A stretch of 64,000 bases of DNA. Origin: Natrinema zhouii (GTDB lineage Archaea; Halobacteriota; Halobacteria; Halobacteriales; Natrialbaceae). Position numbers and translations under genes: made by a program. The stretch is from the NCBI RefSeq assembly GCF_013456555.2, contig NZ_CP059154.1, positions 2,666,001-2,730,000 of the forward strand, given 5' to 3'. How positions within the stretch are numbered: the first letter of the stretch is position 1; every line of letters begins with the position of its first letter. Under the pieces are notes generated by a model that did not search any database, was not told where the DNA came from, and worked only from the letters and a program-made list of their open reading frames with translations. Positions 41,716-50,539 of the stretch are shown here, in pieces.

Positions 41716-41762
41716 CGTCTGTCACCTTGCCGTTCTCGGTTTCGCACTACTACTCGCGGCGC

Positions 41763-42905
41763 TTACGCACGGCGTTCCGCCGACGCGTCGTCCACATCGC
41801 TGAGGATCTGTGGGGTCGACTCCGGCTCGCCGCCGGTCGCGTCCGACCTCGAGACGTGGATCTCGCGCTGGGGGAACGGGATTTCGATCTCGGCCGCGGT
41901 CAGCGCCTTGTACATCGCCCGGTTGAGTTCGTGCGTGGCCCTGTTGACGCGGGTCGGCGCGGCCACCCAACAGAGGAGTTCGTACTCGAGCGCCGAGTCG
42001 CCGAAGGCCCGGAATCGCATGCGCGGTTTCGGCGAGTCGAGGACGAGCGATTCCTCGTCGGCGAGCTCGAGGACGAGTTCCTCGAACGCGTCGATGTCCG
42101 TTCCGTAGCCGACGCCGATGGGGACCTTGAGCCGCCTGCGGCGCTGGGGTGCCGACTGGTTGATCACCTTCGCGGCGTTCAGGGCCGCGTTCGGGACCGT
42201 GATGAGCACTTCGTCGCGCATCATCAGCGTCGTCGATCGGATGCCGACCTTCACGACAGTGCCTGCCTCGCCGGAGTCCAGTTCGATGTAGTCGCCCAGT
42301 TTGTAAGTGTCGTCGAAGTAGAGCGCGATGCCGCCGAAGAAGTTCGCGACGGTGTCTCGAGCGGCGAAACCGACCGCGATGCCTGCGACGCCGGCGGCCC
42401 CGAGCAGCGGCGAGATGCTGTACTCCCACAGCGTCAGCAGGACTCCGATCGTACCGACGGCAACGAGTAGAGTCCAGACGTTCGAGAAGACGGGCGCGAA
42501 GTCGAATCGCGAGCCCTCCTCGTTGATCTCCTCGACGAACCGGTTGACGATCCGATTCGAGGCGAACGCCCAGGCGACGACGATGACGGACAGTGAGGGT
42601 TTGCCGAAGAAGGTATCAAGCTGGTCAGCCGTCACAAGGACGTTCTCGGTGACCGAGGGAAGCTGCGTGAGCAGATAGACCCCCGCCAGCGCGGCCGTCA
42701 CGACGACCGGCAGCCGGAGTTCCTCGACGAGGATGTAGTCGTACTGCGTCTTCGTTCGACTGGTGTATCGAAGCAGGGTCCGGAGGACGACGACCTCGAG
42801 CACGACCGCGATACCGAGCGAGATGCCGACCAGCAGGAGGGTCGCTTGCCAGCCGGGGACGCCGTCGAAAAGCCGCGTGAGGAAGTCGAGAATGGCCGCG
42901 TTCAT
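41763..42905 (-). CDS. MscS-family mechanosensitive channel
   Basis: 380 aa. Hydrophobic segments lie near 20-45 (WQATLLLVGISLGIAVVLEV), 65-82, 110-128 and 145-185. The pore helix and beta-domain region reads GVAGIAVGFAARDTVANFFG, then DDTYKLGDYIELD and AGTVVKVGIRSTTLMMRDE, all hallmarks of MscS. The cytosolic alpha/beta domain follows and the tail is acidic. It probably releases solutes on hypo-osmotic shock. It is on the opposite strand and separates nadB from nadC. Confidence 0.93.
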   Translation of the reverse strand: MNAAILDFLTRLFDGVPGWQATLLLVGISLGIAVVLEVVVLRTLLRYTSRTKTQYDYILVEELRLPVVVTAALAGVYLLTQLPSVTENVLVTADQLDTFFGKPSLSVIVVAWAFASNRIVNRFVEEINEEGSRFDFAPVFSNVWTLLVAVGTIGVLLTLWEYSISPLLGAAGVAGIAVGFAARDTVANFFGGIALYFDDTYKLGDYIELDSGEAGTVVKVGIRSTTLMMRDEVLITVPNAALNAAKVINQSAPQRRRRLKVPIGVGYGTDIDAFEELVLELADEESLVLDSPKPRMRFRAFGDSALEYELLCWVAAPTRVNRATHELNRAMYKALTAAEIEIPFPQREIHVSRSDATGGEPESTPQILSDVDDASAERRA

Positions 42906-43004
42906 AGGAGCGAAAGGTCAATGAGCGAGGTAACAGTTTCTGAAACGGTACTGTCAGTTTTTCATGACCGTCAGCGATGCGATCGGCAGCGCGATTGCAC
43001 GACC

Positions 43005-43040
43005 GAGCAACGCCGGTCGCTCGAGCAACGTCGGTCGCTC
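43005..43040 (+). repeat. Tandem 18-bp repeat upstream of nadC
   Basis: GAGCAACGCCGGTCGCTC (43005-43022) is followed directly by GAGCAACGTCGGTCGCTC (43023-43040), one mismatch. A partial third unit (GGTCGCTCG) follows. It lies about 40 bp before the T-rich box cctttatttt (about 43076-43085) of nadC, in a typical position for activator sites. Confidence 0.45.
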
Positions 43041-43115
43041 GGTCGACTGGTCGCTCGACATTCACGCAAACGGGTCCTTTATTTTGACCGGGGCCGCACC
43101 CGCGTCCAAGGCCGC

Positions 43116-43943
43116 ATGATCACCGACGCACAAATCGAACGCTGGCTCCGCGAGGACGTCGGCCACCACGACGTGACGAATCAGGTCCCCGGCGAGACGA
43201 CCGGCCGGCTCGTCGCCAAGGAATCCGGCGTCGCCGCCGGCCTCGAGGCCGCGACGGCCGTCTTCGACTACCTCGACGTGACAGTGACCGACCGACTCGA
43301 GGACGGTGCTGCGGTCGAACCCGGCACCGAACTGCTCCGAGTCGAGGGGCCCACACGGGCGGTGCTCCGCGGCGAGCGCGTCGCGGTCAACCTCGCGGGC
43401 CACGCGTCGGGAATCGCGACGCGGACGCGCGAGGCGGTCGAGCGCGCCCGGACCGAATCCGCGGACGTGGCGATCGCCGCGACCCGCAAGACGACGCCGG
43501 GCCTGCGCGGCCTCGAGAAACGCGCCGTCGTCGCGGGCGGCGGCGACACCCACCGGCTCGATCTCTCACACATGGTGATGGTCAAGGACAACCACATCGC
43601 CGAGATGGGGCTCGAGGAGGCGGTGGCCCACTTTCGGGCGCGGACCTCGTTCGCGACGAAGATCGACGTCGAGGTCGAGACCGTTGAAGACGTGCCGCGG
43701 GCGGCCGACGCGGGGGCGGACATCGTCTTACTCGATAACATGACACCGGCGGAGACGCGGGCGGCGGTGGACGAAGTCACCGATTACGAGGGGGTACTCG
43801 CCGAAGCCAGCGGCGGAATCACCCTCGCCGACGTTCCCGACTACGCCGCGACGGGCGTCGACGTGATCTCGATGGGGTCGCTCACCCACTCGGCACCGTC
43901 GCTGGACCTGTCGTTCCGGACGGGCGACGATAGTGACCTCTGA
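43116..43943 (+). CDS. nadC: Nicotinate-nucleotide pyrophosphorylase (quinolinate phosphoribosyltransferase)
   Basis: 275 aa. It converts quinolinate and PRPP to nicotinate mononucleotide, completing de novo synthesis after NadA/NadB. Seen: DVGHHDVTNQVPGETTGRLV, the N-terminal barrel domain to about 110, then AATRKTTPGLRGLEKRAVVA, GDTHRLDLSHMVMVKDNHI, IDVEVETVED, IVLLDNMTP and EASGGITLADVPDYA. All PRPP and quinolinate binding motifs are present. The ATG at 43116 follows a T-rich promoter-like box; longer in-frame codons upstream cover the tandem repeat and are rejected. Confidence 0.96.
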   Translation: MITDAQIERWLREDVGHHDVTNQVPGETTGRLVAKESGVAAGLEAATAVFDYLDVTVTDRLEDGAAVEPGTELLRVEGPTRAVLRGERVAVNLAGHASGIATRTREAVERARTESADVAIAATRKTTPGLRGLEKRAVVAGGGDTHRLDLSHMVMVKDNHIAEMGLEEAVAHFRARTSFATKIDVEVETVEDVPRAADAGADIVLLDNMTPAETRAAVDEVTDYEGVLAEASGGITLADVPDYAATGVDVISMGSLTHSAPSLDLSFRTGDDSDL

Positions 43944-44243
43944 AGTAATTTCCATACCAGTAGCTAGTAGTACTATTTCTTTATTCAGAAACGTTCTTGA
44001 AACTGAATCGGGCGGTTCGGTAACTACGTGTGCTTATTGGCCGCTGCGATTCCTACCAACCAGCGTATCTGTTCGAAGAGTCGTGATGAATACAGAGTGC
44101 GAGTCGGTCACCAAGCGGTAGCAATTACCCATCCACTCTACAGCAGGTGTGGTAGCCATTGTTGTCAGCAGCGATTTCTGACACAGAGTATAGATGGTTT
44201 ACTTTCGTAACCACCTGAGAGGTGATTCGTCTTTAATTCGGCC
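43944..44243. other. 300-bp A+T-rich non-coding stretch
   Basis: The base composition drops sharply after nadC. There are several stop codons in every frame and no start with a credible product. It holds a short inverted pair TTCAG ... CTGAA near 43985-44008. It forms the left flank of an A+T-rich islet that may be old transferred DNA or a decayed insertion element. Confidence 0.5.
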
Positions 44244-44531
44244 TCATTTGACGACGACGTTTTCCTTAAGTTTGTAGACGTACCGAAACGGTTGGTCGAC
44301 TACTTCGATCCGGTGGACATTGTCGTGGCGCCACATATCGGCGAGCACCGAGGAGGCTCCCGAGGCGGACTTTGGCTTCGGGATGGAATCGTCCTCAGTG
44401 ATAGCCCGGTGGACATCGTCTTTGCTCATCCATGCGTTGATTGAGAGAACAAGTGCGACGTTTCCGCGGTGAGTACCAGCTGTGATGTGTTGGACGCCCG
44501 TAGTGCCCCCGCTGCTGGATGTCGAGTCCAT
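44244..44531 (-). CDS. Small winged-helix-like protein in an A+T-rich islet
   Basis: 95 aa. After a Ser/Thr/Gly-rich start, the region from about 25 reads as a possible winged helix: RGNVALVLSINAWMSKDDVH, a second helix around SGASSVLADMWRHD, then a wing-like hairpin VVDQPFRYVYKL. This suggests a DNA-binding regulator, but the similarity is structural impression only. The ATG at 44531 lies 26 bp from TATATAC (44554-44560, minus strand), a very good leaderless promoter. Codon use is more A+T-rich than neighbours, suggesting foreign origin. Confidence 0.6.
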   Translation of the reverse strand: MDSTSSSGGTTGVQHITAGTHRGNVALVLSINAWMSKDDVHRAITEDDSIPKPKSASGASSVLADMWRHDNVHRIEVVDQPFRYVYKLKENVVVK

Positions 44532-44962
44532 ACATAACAAATGTGATTCGGAGTATATACCATTATCTACGAAAGTATTTTTAAATAACTTGTTAGTAGA
44601 GCAGGCCTTAGAATTTTAAATCTATTAGATAGGCTCAAGAAAGCTCGCGCATTTGTATCTTATCATGAGTGAGCTAAGCTCAATGGCTGCTGATATCGAG
44701 CGAGTTACCCGAAACGTCTCTTTCTTAATTCAGGCATTGACTCCGTGCTGAACTCATTTCTCTATACTCAGCAGGCTGCTTTTGGCATAGTTCGGATAGA
44801 TCGATAGCCGCTTCGGTAACTGCTTGCCCTGTACTTGCCACGATTTTCATTTCCAACTCTGGATAAAGAAACCGAGTTACCAACTACTGATACTGATCGC
44901 ACAGCAATCGTGTGGTCGGGTGTGCATTGACGTTTAATGACTACTATAGCTCTGACCGCCGA
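44532..44962. other. 431-bp A+T-rich intergenic stretch
   Basis: Apart from the promoter at its left edge, this has no convincing gene. A 28-codon ATG frame exists at 44665-44751 (MSELSSMAADIERVTRNVSF...) with weak support. The sequence tcggtaact occurs at 44814-44822 and also at 44017-44025 in the left flank, hinting at a decayed repeat or insertion element. G+C is clearly below the window average. Confidence 0.45.
44554..44560 (-). promoter_or_regulatory. TATA box of the winged-helix-like gene
   Basis: GTATATA on the minus strand is centred 26 bp before the ATG at 44531. It is one of the clearest TATA boxes in the window and supports the gene being real. Confidence 0.6.
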
Positions 44963-45508
44963 TCACTCCGCGCTCCACTGCCGAACGTCCGCTTCCTCGA
45001 GAAACAGGGACGGATCGTCGTGGGAGAAACTGACCCACCCGTTCTCGGGGTCTGCCGTCACGTGAATCAGTAACTCCTCTTCGACGAGCGCCGTTTCGAA
45101 AACCGATCGGCAGTCGCCGATGTCGTAGGAGAGCGGGACGAAGACCGCAGTCTCGGTCTCCTCGTCGCGTTCGACCGCGAGGGCGACCCGCCGATCGCTG
45201 CCCTCCTCGGTGAGCGGTCGGTAGTAGACGTCGGCCGCAGAAATCGTGACGTCCCCCTCCTCGATGAGCGATTCGACGACCTCGTACTCCTCGGCGGTGA
45301 CGGTGACGTCGAGCCCGGTTCGTTCGGACTCTTCGACCGGCGATATCGCGTTGGGCTCGAGGACCACAGCGTCCCAGCCGCCGTCCTCACGGTACTCCTC
45401 GGCGATGGCTCGCGCGTCCTCGAGCAGGTCGTCCCACAGGGGATCCGCTGGATTCGATCCGTTGGTGGGCGTCGAACGGGTCGACGACTCGGAATCGTCC
45501 GCCGTCAT
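44963..45508 (-). CDS. Acidic haloarchaeal hypothetical protein
   Basis: 181 aa, not assigned to a functional family. The N-terminus is disordered (TADDSESSTRSTPTNGSNPA). The core has helix WDDLLEDARAIAEEYREDGG, then alternating strands (WDAVVLEPNAISPV, GLDVTVTAEEYEVV, VALAVERDEETETAVFVPLS) and ends VSFSHDDPSLFLEEADVRQW. There are no membrane segments, cysteines in pairs or catalytic motifs. It is very acidic. I recall haloarchaeal DUF proteins of this build but cannot name the family with certainty. Confidence 0.75.
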   Translation of the reverse strand: MTADDSESSTRSTPTNGSNPADPLWDDLLEDARAIAEEYREDGGWDAVVLEPNAISPVEESERTGLDVTVTAEEYEVVESLIEEGDVTISAADVYYRPLTEEGSDRRVALAVERDEETETAVFVPLSYDIGDCRSVFETALVEEELLIHVTADPENGWVSFSHDDPSLFLEEADVRQWSAE

Positions 45509-45655
45509 CTGCCGTCCTCCGTTCGCGTTCGTTTCATCATACTCGAGTCGACGACCGCGAGGGGAAAAACGTTACCTCACACGTTCTCCCGCTGTGATGA
45601 CGAATCGCCGAATTCGCAGGAAAAATTACTTTTAACCGCGCGATTACTCGTGGGT

Positions 45656-46126
45656 ATGAGCGAGGAGCCACTCGACGATCTCGACAGGACGATCATCTAC
45701 TGTCTGCAGGAGGACGCGCGCAAGACGTCGGCGAGCGAAATCGCGGACAAAGCGGGCGTCTCGGCCAGCACGGTCCGCAACCGAATCCGAAACCTGGAGG
45801 AGGGGGGCATCCTCACCGGCTACCGTCCGGAAGTGAACTACGAGGCGGCCAGCTATCAGTTGCAGACGCTCATCGTCTGTACCGCGCCGATCCCCGATCG
45901 AGAGGCGCTCGCACAGAGAGCCCTGGAAGTGCCCGGCGTCGTCGCCGTCAGAGAGGTCATGACCGGCACCGAGAACGTCCACGTCGAAGCGATCGGGTCG
46001 GACAGCGACGACCTCAGTCGGATCGGCCGAGACCTCGACGAGCTCGGCCTCGAGGTCGTCGACGAGGATCTCATACGCAACGAGTACGAGCGCGCCTTCC
46101 ACGGGTTCGACGTCGATGAGTTGTAG
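45656..46126 (+). CDS. Lrp/AsnC-family transcriptional regulator
   Basis: 156 aa. The HTH is at about 5-50 (DDLDRTIIYCLQEDARKTSA, then AGVSASTVRNRIRNLEEGG). The C-terminal part (about 65-145) is a RAM-like ligand-binding/oligomerisation fold with PGVVAVREVMTGTENVHVEA. Lrp-type proteins sense amino acids or other small effectors. The ATG at 45656 is preferred over GTG 45650, because TTTTAA (45630-45635) is centred about 24 bp upstream. The next gene downstream is an amino-acid permease fusion, a likely target. Confidence 0.92.
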   Translation: MSEEPLDDLDRTIIYCLQEDARKTSASEIADKAGVSASTVRNRIRNLEEGGILTGYRPEVNYEAASYQLQTLIVCTAPIPDREALAQRALEVPGVVAVREVMTGTENVHVEAIGSDSDDLSRIGRDLDELGLEVVDEDLIRNEYERAFHGFDVDEL

Positions 46127-46558
46127 GAGTCACTGAACGTCACTGCACACTCGATCGCACGACGGTAGCGCGGTTCTCGCTCACCGTGCTCGCTCCGAAC
46201 CGCGGACTGTGCGATCGGTGTGTAAATCGCTTCAGTTTGATTCTCTAGCAGTGATCTCTCCTGTTGCCGTCGTTTTGAGCGTGTTCGTCTACTCGACGAG
46301 CAACGGGTTCGCGTCCCCCTGCTCTCTCGCTCTCTCGACCACTCGATCTCTGGACGGGTCCGCAACACAACGTGGTACTGATTGTCGGATCCCGAATTTA
46401 TCGGCGCTTTTATGCGGATCCGGTGGCCACCCACCCATACAGAACCACTCATGTGTCAGACAACACCTCCGTCTTCCCATCTCCTGCTGGTTGGCAGCAC
46501 ACGGGCCTCGAGCCCCGTACCGACGCGGTCGCCGAACGACTGACGAACTCACTATCCA
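46127..46558 (+). other. 432-bp region between the Lrp regulator and the permease
   Basis: The left part holds a large hairpin (46152-46217, listed separately). The right part has AT-rich blocks aatttatcgg (about 46395) and cttttatgcgg (about 46405-46415) between two GGATCC sites, about 145 bp before the permease ATG. This would give the permease mRNA a leader, unlike most genes here. No frame looks coding. It is a likely site for Lrp action. Confidence 0.45.
46152..46217. repeat. Two-tier inverted repeat (hairpin) after the Lrp gene
   Basis: CGATCGCAC (46152-46160) pairs with GTGCGATCG (46209-46217), and inside it CGCGGTTC (46169-46176) pairs with GAACCGCG (46197-46204). The 20-nt loop contains repeated CTCGCTC. 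It starts 25 bp after the Lrp stop, so it may act as a terminator or be a member of the dispersed hairpin family. Confidence 0.55.
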
Positions 46559-48766
46559 ATGCCAAAAGAACTCGAACGAGACCTCGGCTTGTTTGCGGTC
46601 ATCGCGATCAGTATCGGCGCGATGATCGGCAGTGGAATCTTCATTCTCCCCGGCCTCGCCCTGAAGACGGCGGGCCCGGCGGTTATTCTGGCCTACTTGC
46701 TCGCCGGCGTACTCGTCTTACCGGCCGCCCTGAGCAAGGCCGAAATGGCGACGGCGATGCCGGAGGCCGGCGGCACGTATATCTACATCGAGCGCGGGAT
46801 GGGCCCGCTGCTCGGAACGATCGCCGGCGTCGGCACCTGGTTTTCGCTGTCGTTCAAGGGCGCGCTCGCGCTGGTCGGCGGCGTCCCGTACGTGCTGTAC
46901 CTATTCGACCTGCCGGTGAAGCCGGTCGCGCTCGCGCTGGCGGCCGTGCTCGTCCTCGTCAATCTCTTCGGCGCGAAACAGACCGGACGCCTGCAGGTCG
47001 CCATCGTCGCGGTGATGCTCGCGGCGATGGTGTGGTTCGTCGTCGGGGGGCTCCCGTCGACGGACAGCACCTACTACGGCGGATTCTTCGACAAGGGATC
47101 CGGCGGTCTCCTCGCCGCGACCGGCCTCGTCTTCGTCTCGTACGCCGGCGTGACCAAGATCGCGAGCGTGGCCGAGGAGGTGGAGAACCCTGATCGAAAT
47201 ATCCCGCTCGGAATCCTCGGCTCGCTCTGCTTCACGACGCTCCTGTACGTCCTCATCGTCGTCGTCATGGTCGGCGTGACGCCGCCCGATCTGTTGAGTG
47301 ACTCCGCGGTGCCGATGATTCACGCGGCCGAGGCAACGCTCGGCCGGCTGGGCGTAATCGCCATCATCATCGCGGCCGTCCTCGCGCTGATCAGCACGGC
47401 CAACGCCGGGATCCTGTCGTCGTCCCGGTATCCGTTCGCGATGGCTCGAGATCAGCTCGCGCCGCCGTCCCTGACGGAGATCCATGACAAGTGGGGGACG
47501 CCCGTGCGAGCGATCACGCTCACCGGAGCTGTCATGCTGGTGCTCATCGCGTTCGTCCCGATCCTCCAGATCGCGAAACTGGCGAGCGCGTTCCAGATCA
47601 TCGTCTTCGCGCTGGTCAACGGCGCGGTTATCGCTTTTCGAGAGGGGAACGTCGGGGAGTACGACCCGAGTTTCGAGTCACCGCTCTATCCGTGGACCCA
47701 GCTCACCGGGATCGCCGGTGGACTGCTCCTCATCGGCTACATGGGAACGATCCCGCTCGTCGGCGCCGTCGTCATCACGGCGGCGTCGATGCTGTGGTAC
47801 GTCTACTACGCGCGAGACCGCGTCCAGCGCGAGGGCGCTGCCACGGACGTCGTTCGACGAAGCGTCGGTCGCAAGGCCGTCGAACAGACGAAATCGATCG
47901 TCGAGACGGTCGACGGCTACGAGGTACTCGTCGCGATCACCGAGGCGACGAGCGAGCAGCGAGAGCGCACGTTGTTGCGGATCGCCGCCGATATCGCCCG
48001 CGAGAACGACGGGAGCGTCACCGTCGTTCAGTTCGACGAAGTGCCCGACCAGGTGCCGCTCCAGCAGGCGTCGGAAACGCAGTCACCGGCGGACGTCGAG
48101 TTCGAGGAACGAACGCGGCCGCTCACGGAGGAGTTCGACGTCCCGGTCAACTACGGCGAAATCGTCAGCCACGACACGAAGCGAGCGATCGCGAACTTCG
48201 CCGAGCACGAGGACGCGGACTTCCTCCTGCTCGAGCGAAGCGACGACCCGCTGTACGCGCCGGTATTCGGAACGACGGTCGAGTGGATCACCCGCAACGC
48301 ACCGTGTGACGTCTTGCTCGTCGAGGACCGCGATCTGGACCGGATCGATTCCGTCACGGTCGTCACCGACCGCGGTCCCTTCGACCCGCAGAAAATCACC
48401 GTCGCGAACGCGCTGGCGACCGAGGCGGGGGGCAGCATCACCTTGCTGTATCCGCTCGATGACGCGGCGACCGAGACGCAACGCGAGACGATAGACGAGT
48501 ATCTCGCGGAACTCGAGTCGCTGTGTTCGGTTCCCGTGAACCGCTCGATCGTCGAGACCGACGACCCCGAACGGGAGTTCGTCTCGGTGACCAACACCGG
48601 CGATATACTCGTCATCGGGACGGACGGCGGACGAATCCGGGGAGCCCTGTTCGGTCGGCCGGCGGACAGGATCATCGACAGCGTCGACTGCACGGCGGTT
48701 CAGGTCCAATCGAAGCGTGGCAAAGCCGGCCCGCTCCGTCGACTCGTCGAGCGCACGGTGTTCTGA
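46559..48766 (+). CDS. APC-family amino-acid permease fused to two UspA domains
   Basis: 735 aa. Residues 1-430 are a 12-helix APC transporter with the family start FAVIAISIGAMIGSGIFILP and the GLVFVSYAGVTKIASVAEEV segment. Residues about 455-590 and 600-730 are two universal stress protein domains (VDGYEVLVAITEATSEQRER; NAPCDVLLVEDR; then IDSVTVVTDRGPFD and ILVIGTDGGRIRGALFGRPA). The USP ATP-binding GxxGx9G(S/T) motif is only weakly kept, in the second domain. Such fusions are known in haloarchaea. The USP part may gate transport. It lies downstream of an Lrp regulator. Confidence 0.92.
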   Translation: MPKELERDLGLFAVIAISIGAMIGSGIFILPGLALKTAGPAVILAYLLAGVLVLPAALSKAEMATAMPEAGGTYIYIERGMGPLLGTIAGVGTWFSLSFKGALALVGGVPYVLYLFDLPVKPVALALAAVLVLVNLFGAKQTGRLQVAIVAVMLAAMVWFVVGGLPSTDSTYYGGFFDKGSGGLLAATGLVFVSYAGVTKIASVAEEVENPDRNIPLGILGSLCFTTLLYVLIVVVMVGVTPPDLLSDSAVPMIHAAEATLGRLGVIAIIIAAVLALISTANAGILSSSRYPFAMARDQLAPPSLTEIHDKWGTPVRAITLTGAVMLVLIAFVPILQIAKLASAFQIIVFALVNGAVIAFREGNVGEYDPSFESPLYPWTQLTGIAGGLLLIGYMGTIPLVGAVVITAASMLWYVYYARDRVQREGAATDVVRRSVGRKAVEQTKSIVETVDGYEVLVAITEATSEQRERTLLRIAADIARENDGSVTVVQFDEVPDQVPLQQASETQSPADVEFEERTRPLTEEFDVPVNYGEIVSHDTKRAIANFAEHEDADFLLLERSDDPLYAPVFGTTVEWITRNAPCDVLLVEDRDLDRIDSVTVVTDRGPFDPQKITVANALATEAGGSITLLYPLDDAATETQRETIDEYLAELESLCSVPVNRSIVETDDPEREFVSVTNTGDILVIGTDGGRIRGALFGRPADRIIDSVDCTAVQVQSKRGKAGPLRRLVERTVF

Positions 48767-48966
48767 CGGTCGGCTCCGGTACCTCCGTCGCGGGTCTGGT
48801 TCGTTGTGTCCGCGAACTGTTCCTCGAAAAATTGTATGGCCATGTACCAGCGAATCTGCCGACGAGTAGCTGTGCATACCGATCACCGATAGATCTGTCA
48901 GATTAATAGGCATCCGAAGCGCCGTGCTGAATAGATAGCGCGTCTCTCGGAGAGATATTCAGTTAA

Positions 48967-50277
48967 TCATCCTCTCTCGGTGTAGTGGACCACCACTTCG
49001 GCACGGTGGGACTCGACGAGCGGCCCGGTCGGCAGAGTAATCGCCGACTCGGCGTAGACGCTCTCGCGTCCCTGAATCTCTTCGACGAGCGGCGGCGGGT
49101 CGGTCCCGACCGGATAGCTGACCGTGACGACGACGCGTTCCGGTTGACGGGGCGGGACCGGATCGGTATATTCGACCGTCACGTCGATGAGCGTGAGTTC
49201 GGCGTACTCGGGTGAATCGAGAACAGCTTCGATGTCGGCGTTGACCTCTTCCTCGTAGGCCCCGGTTCGGTAAGTGTCGTAGGTCACGACCCCGAGAAAC
49301 GCCGAGAGGACGAGGATCGTGACGACGAGGACGAGGGCGCGTTTTTCCGTCGCGACGCGGGCGTCGCCCTGCTGGGTCCAGCTGTCCGGCCGATAGCCCT
49401 TGTACCAGAGGACGACGAGACTGGTGATGTTGATCGTGAGGATGTTGACCAGAACGAGGACGCCTGCGGCGAGGGCGACATCCGGGAGGCCCCACGCGAT
49501 ACCGATGCCGACGACACCCAGAGGCGGAACGAGCGCCGCGGCGATCATGACGCCGACGAGGGCGGCGGAGGTGCCCGCGGTGAGCGTCCACGCCCCCGCC
49601 ACGCCGGCACCGATCGCGATGACGAGCGAGAGCATATCGGGGCTTAGACGGCCCTCTATCTCTGAGATTTCGAAGATGTTGATCATCGGCGAGACGACCC
49701 CGGTCGTCCGGATGGCGAACGCGAAGATGGCGGCGGTAACGACGCCGAGTCCGATCGCCTGGAGTTTGATCCCGCGCCGAAACAGTGCGCGATCGTTGAT
49801 GACCGTGCCGACGCTCGCACCGAGTGCCGGGCCGATCAGCGGTGCGATCACCATCGATCCGACGACGACCGCCGGCGAATCGAGCAGTAGGCCGGCAGTC
49901 GCGACGATCACGCTCATAATCGTCATGACGAGATACGTGCTGAATCGAGGAGTGAGGTCCTTCGCTTGCGCCTGCATCTCCTCGCGAGAGATGCGCGGGC
50001 TGTTCTGGGCGTATCGCTGTTCGAGGTCGTCGAACTGTTCGGAGACGACGGTTTCCGCCTCCAGAATCACGGTGTAGGAATCTTCATCGATCCCGGTCTC
50101 TCGGAGTTCGTCGAGGACGGACTCGACTGCGGGCACCGGCAGTGGGAACGTGATGACGACCGAGGGCTCGTCACGGCTTTCCTCCGCGACGAGGGTGAAG
50201 TCAATACCTTCGTCTTCGAGGATCTCCTCGACGGCTTTCCGCTTTTCCTTCGGAATCAAAATCTCCACGAGCCGCAT
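48967..50277 (-). CDS. TIGR00341-family (DUF389) membrane protein
   Basis: 436 aa. An N-terminal soluble domain of about 110 residues (MRLVEILIPKEKRKAVEEIL) precedes about six or seven hydrophobic segments between 115 and 330. These include the family core LLDSPAVVVGSMVIAPLIGP and TAGTSAALVGVMIAAALVPP. The C-terminal 100 residues form a soluble alpha/beta domain (LTLIDVTVEYTDPVPPRQPE). TIGR00341/DUF389 proteins are widespread in haloarchaea and bacteria; function is not established. It is well separated from its neighbours. Confidence 0.92.
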   Translation of the reverse strand: MRLVEILIPKEKRKAVEEILEDEGIDFTLVAEESRDEPSVVITFPLPVPAVESVLDELRETGIDEDSYTVILEAETVVSEQFDDLEQRYAQNSPRISREEMQAQAKDLTPRFSTYLVMTIMSVIVATAGLLLDSPAVVVGSMVIAPLIGPALGASVGTVINDRALFRRGIKLQAIGLGVVTAAIFAFAIRTTGVVSPMINIFEISEIEGRLSPDMLSLVIAIGAGVAGAWTLTAGTSAALVGVMIAAALVPPLGVVGIGIAWGLPDVALAAGVLVLVNILTINITSLVVLWYKGYRPDSWTQQGDARVATEKRALVLVVTILVLSAFLGVVTYDTYRTGAYEEEVNADIEAVLDSPEYAELTLIDVTVEYTDPVPPRQPERVVVTVSYPVGTDPPPLVEEIQGRESVYAESAITLPTGPLVESHRAEVVVHYTERG

Positions 50278-50539
50278 ACTCTCACGTCCACAATGCCGTG
50301 GATAAACGTTCGTTCCGTCTCCGAGTTACGTCGGCGAGGAGACCGTGGTGTCGGTGGGAGAGACGACCTCTGTACTTCGCACAGGTTTGTGTGAAACACG
50401 ACATGATTGAAAAACTGCCATGCTCCATCGTCCACCTGTACTCACCGGAGGCCATACCACCCTCGAGACTGTCGCACTTTTCCGCCGCAGTAGACGGGCT
50501 CCCCTCCGGTCACTGTCTTCGCGACCCATCGACACGCCG

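Noticed and set aside
44665..44751. A 28-codon ORF in the A+T-rich islet
   Set aside because: No good promoter spacing, no coupling with a neighbour and no recognisable sequence.
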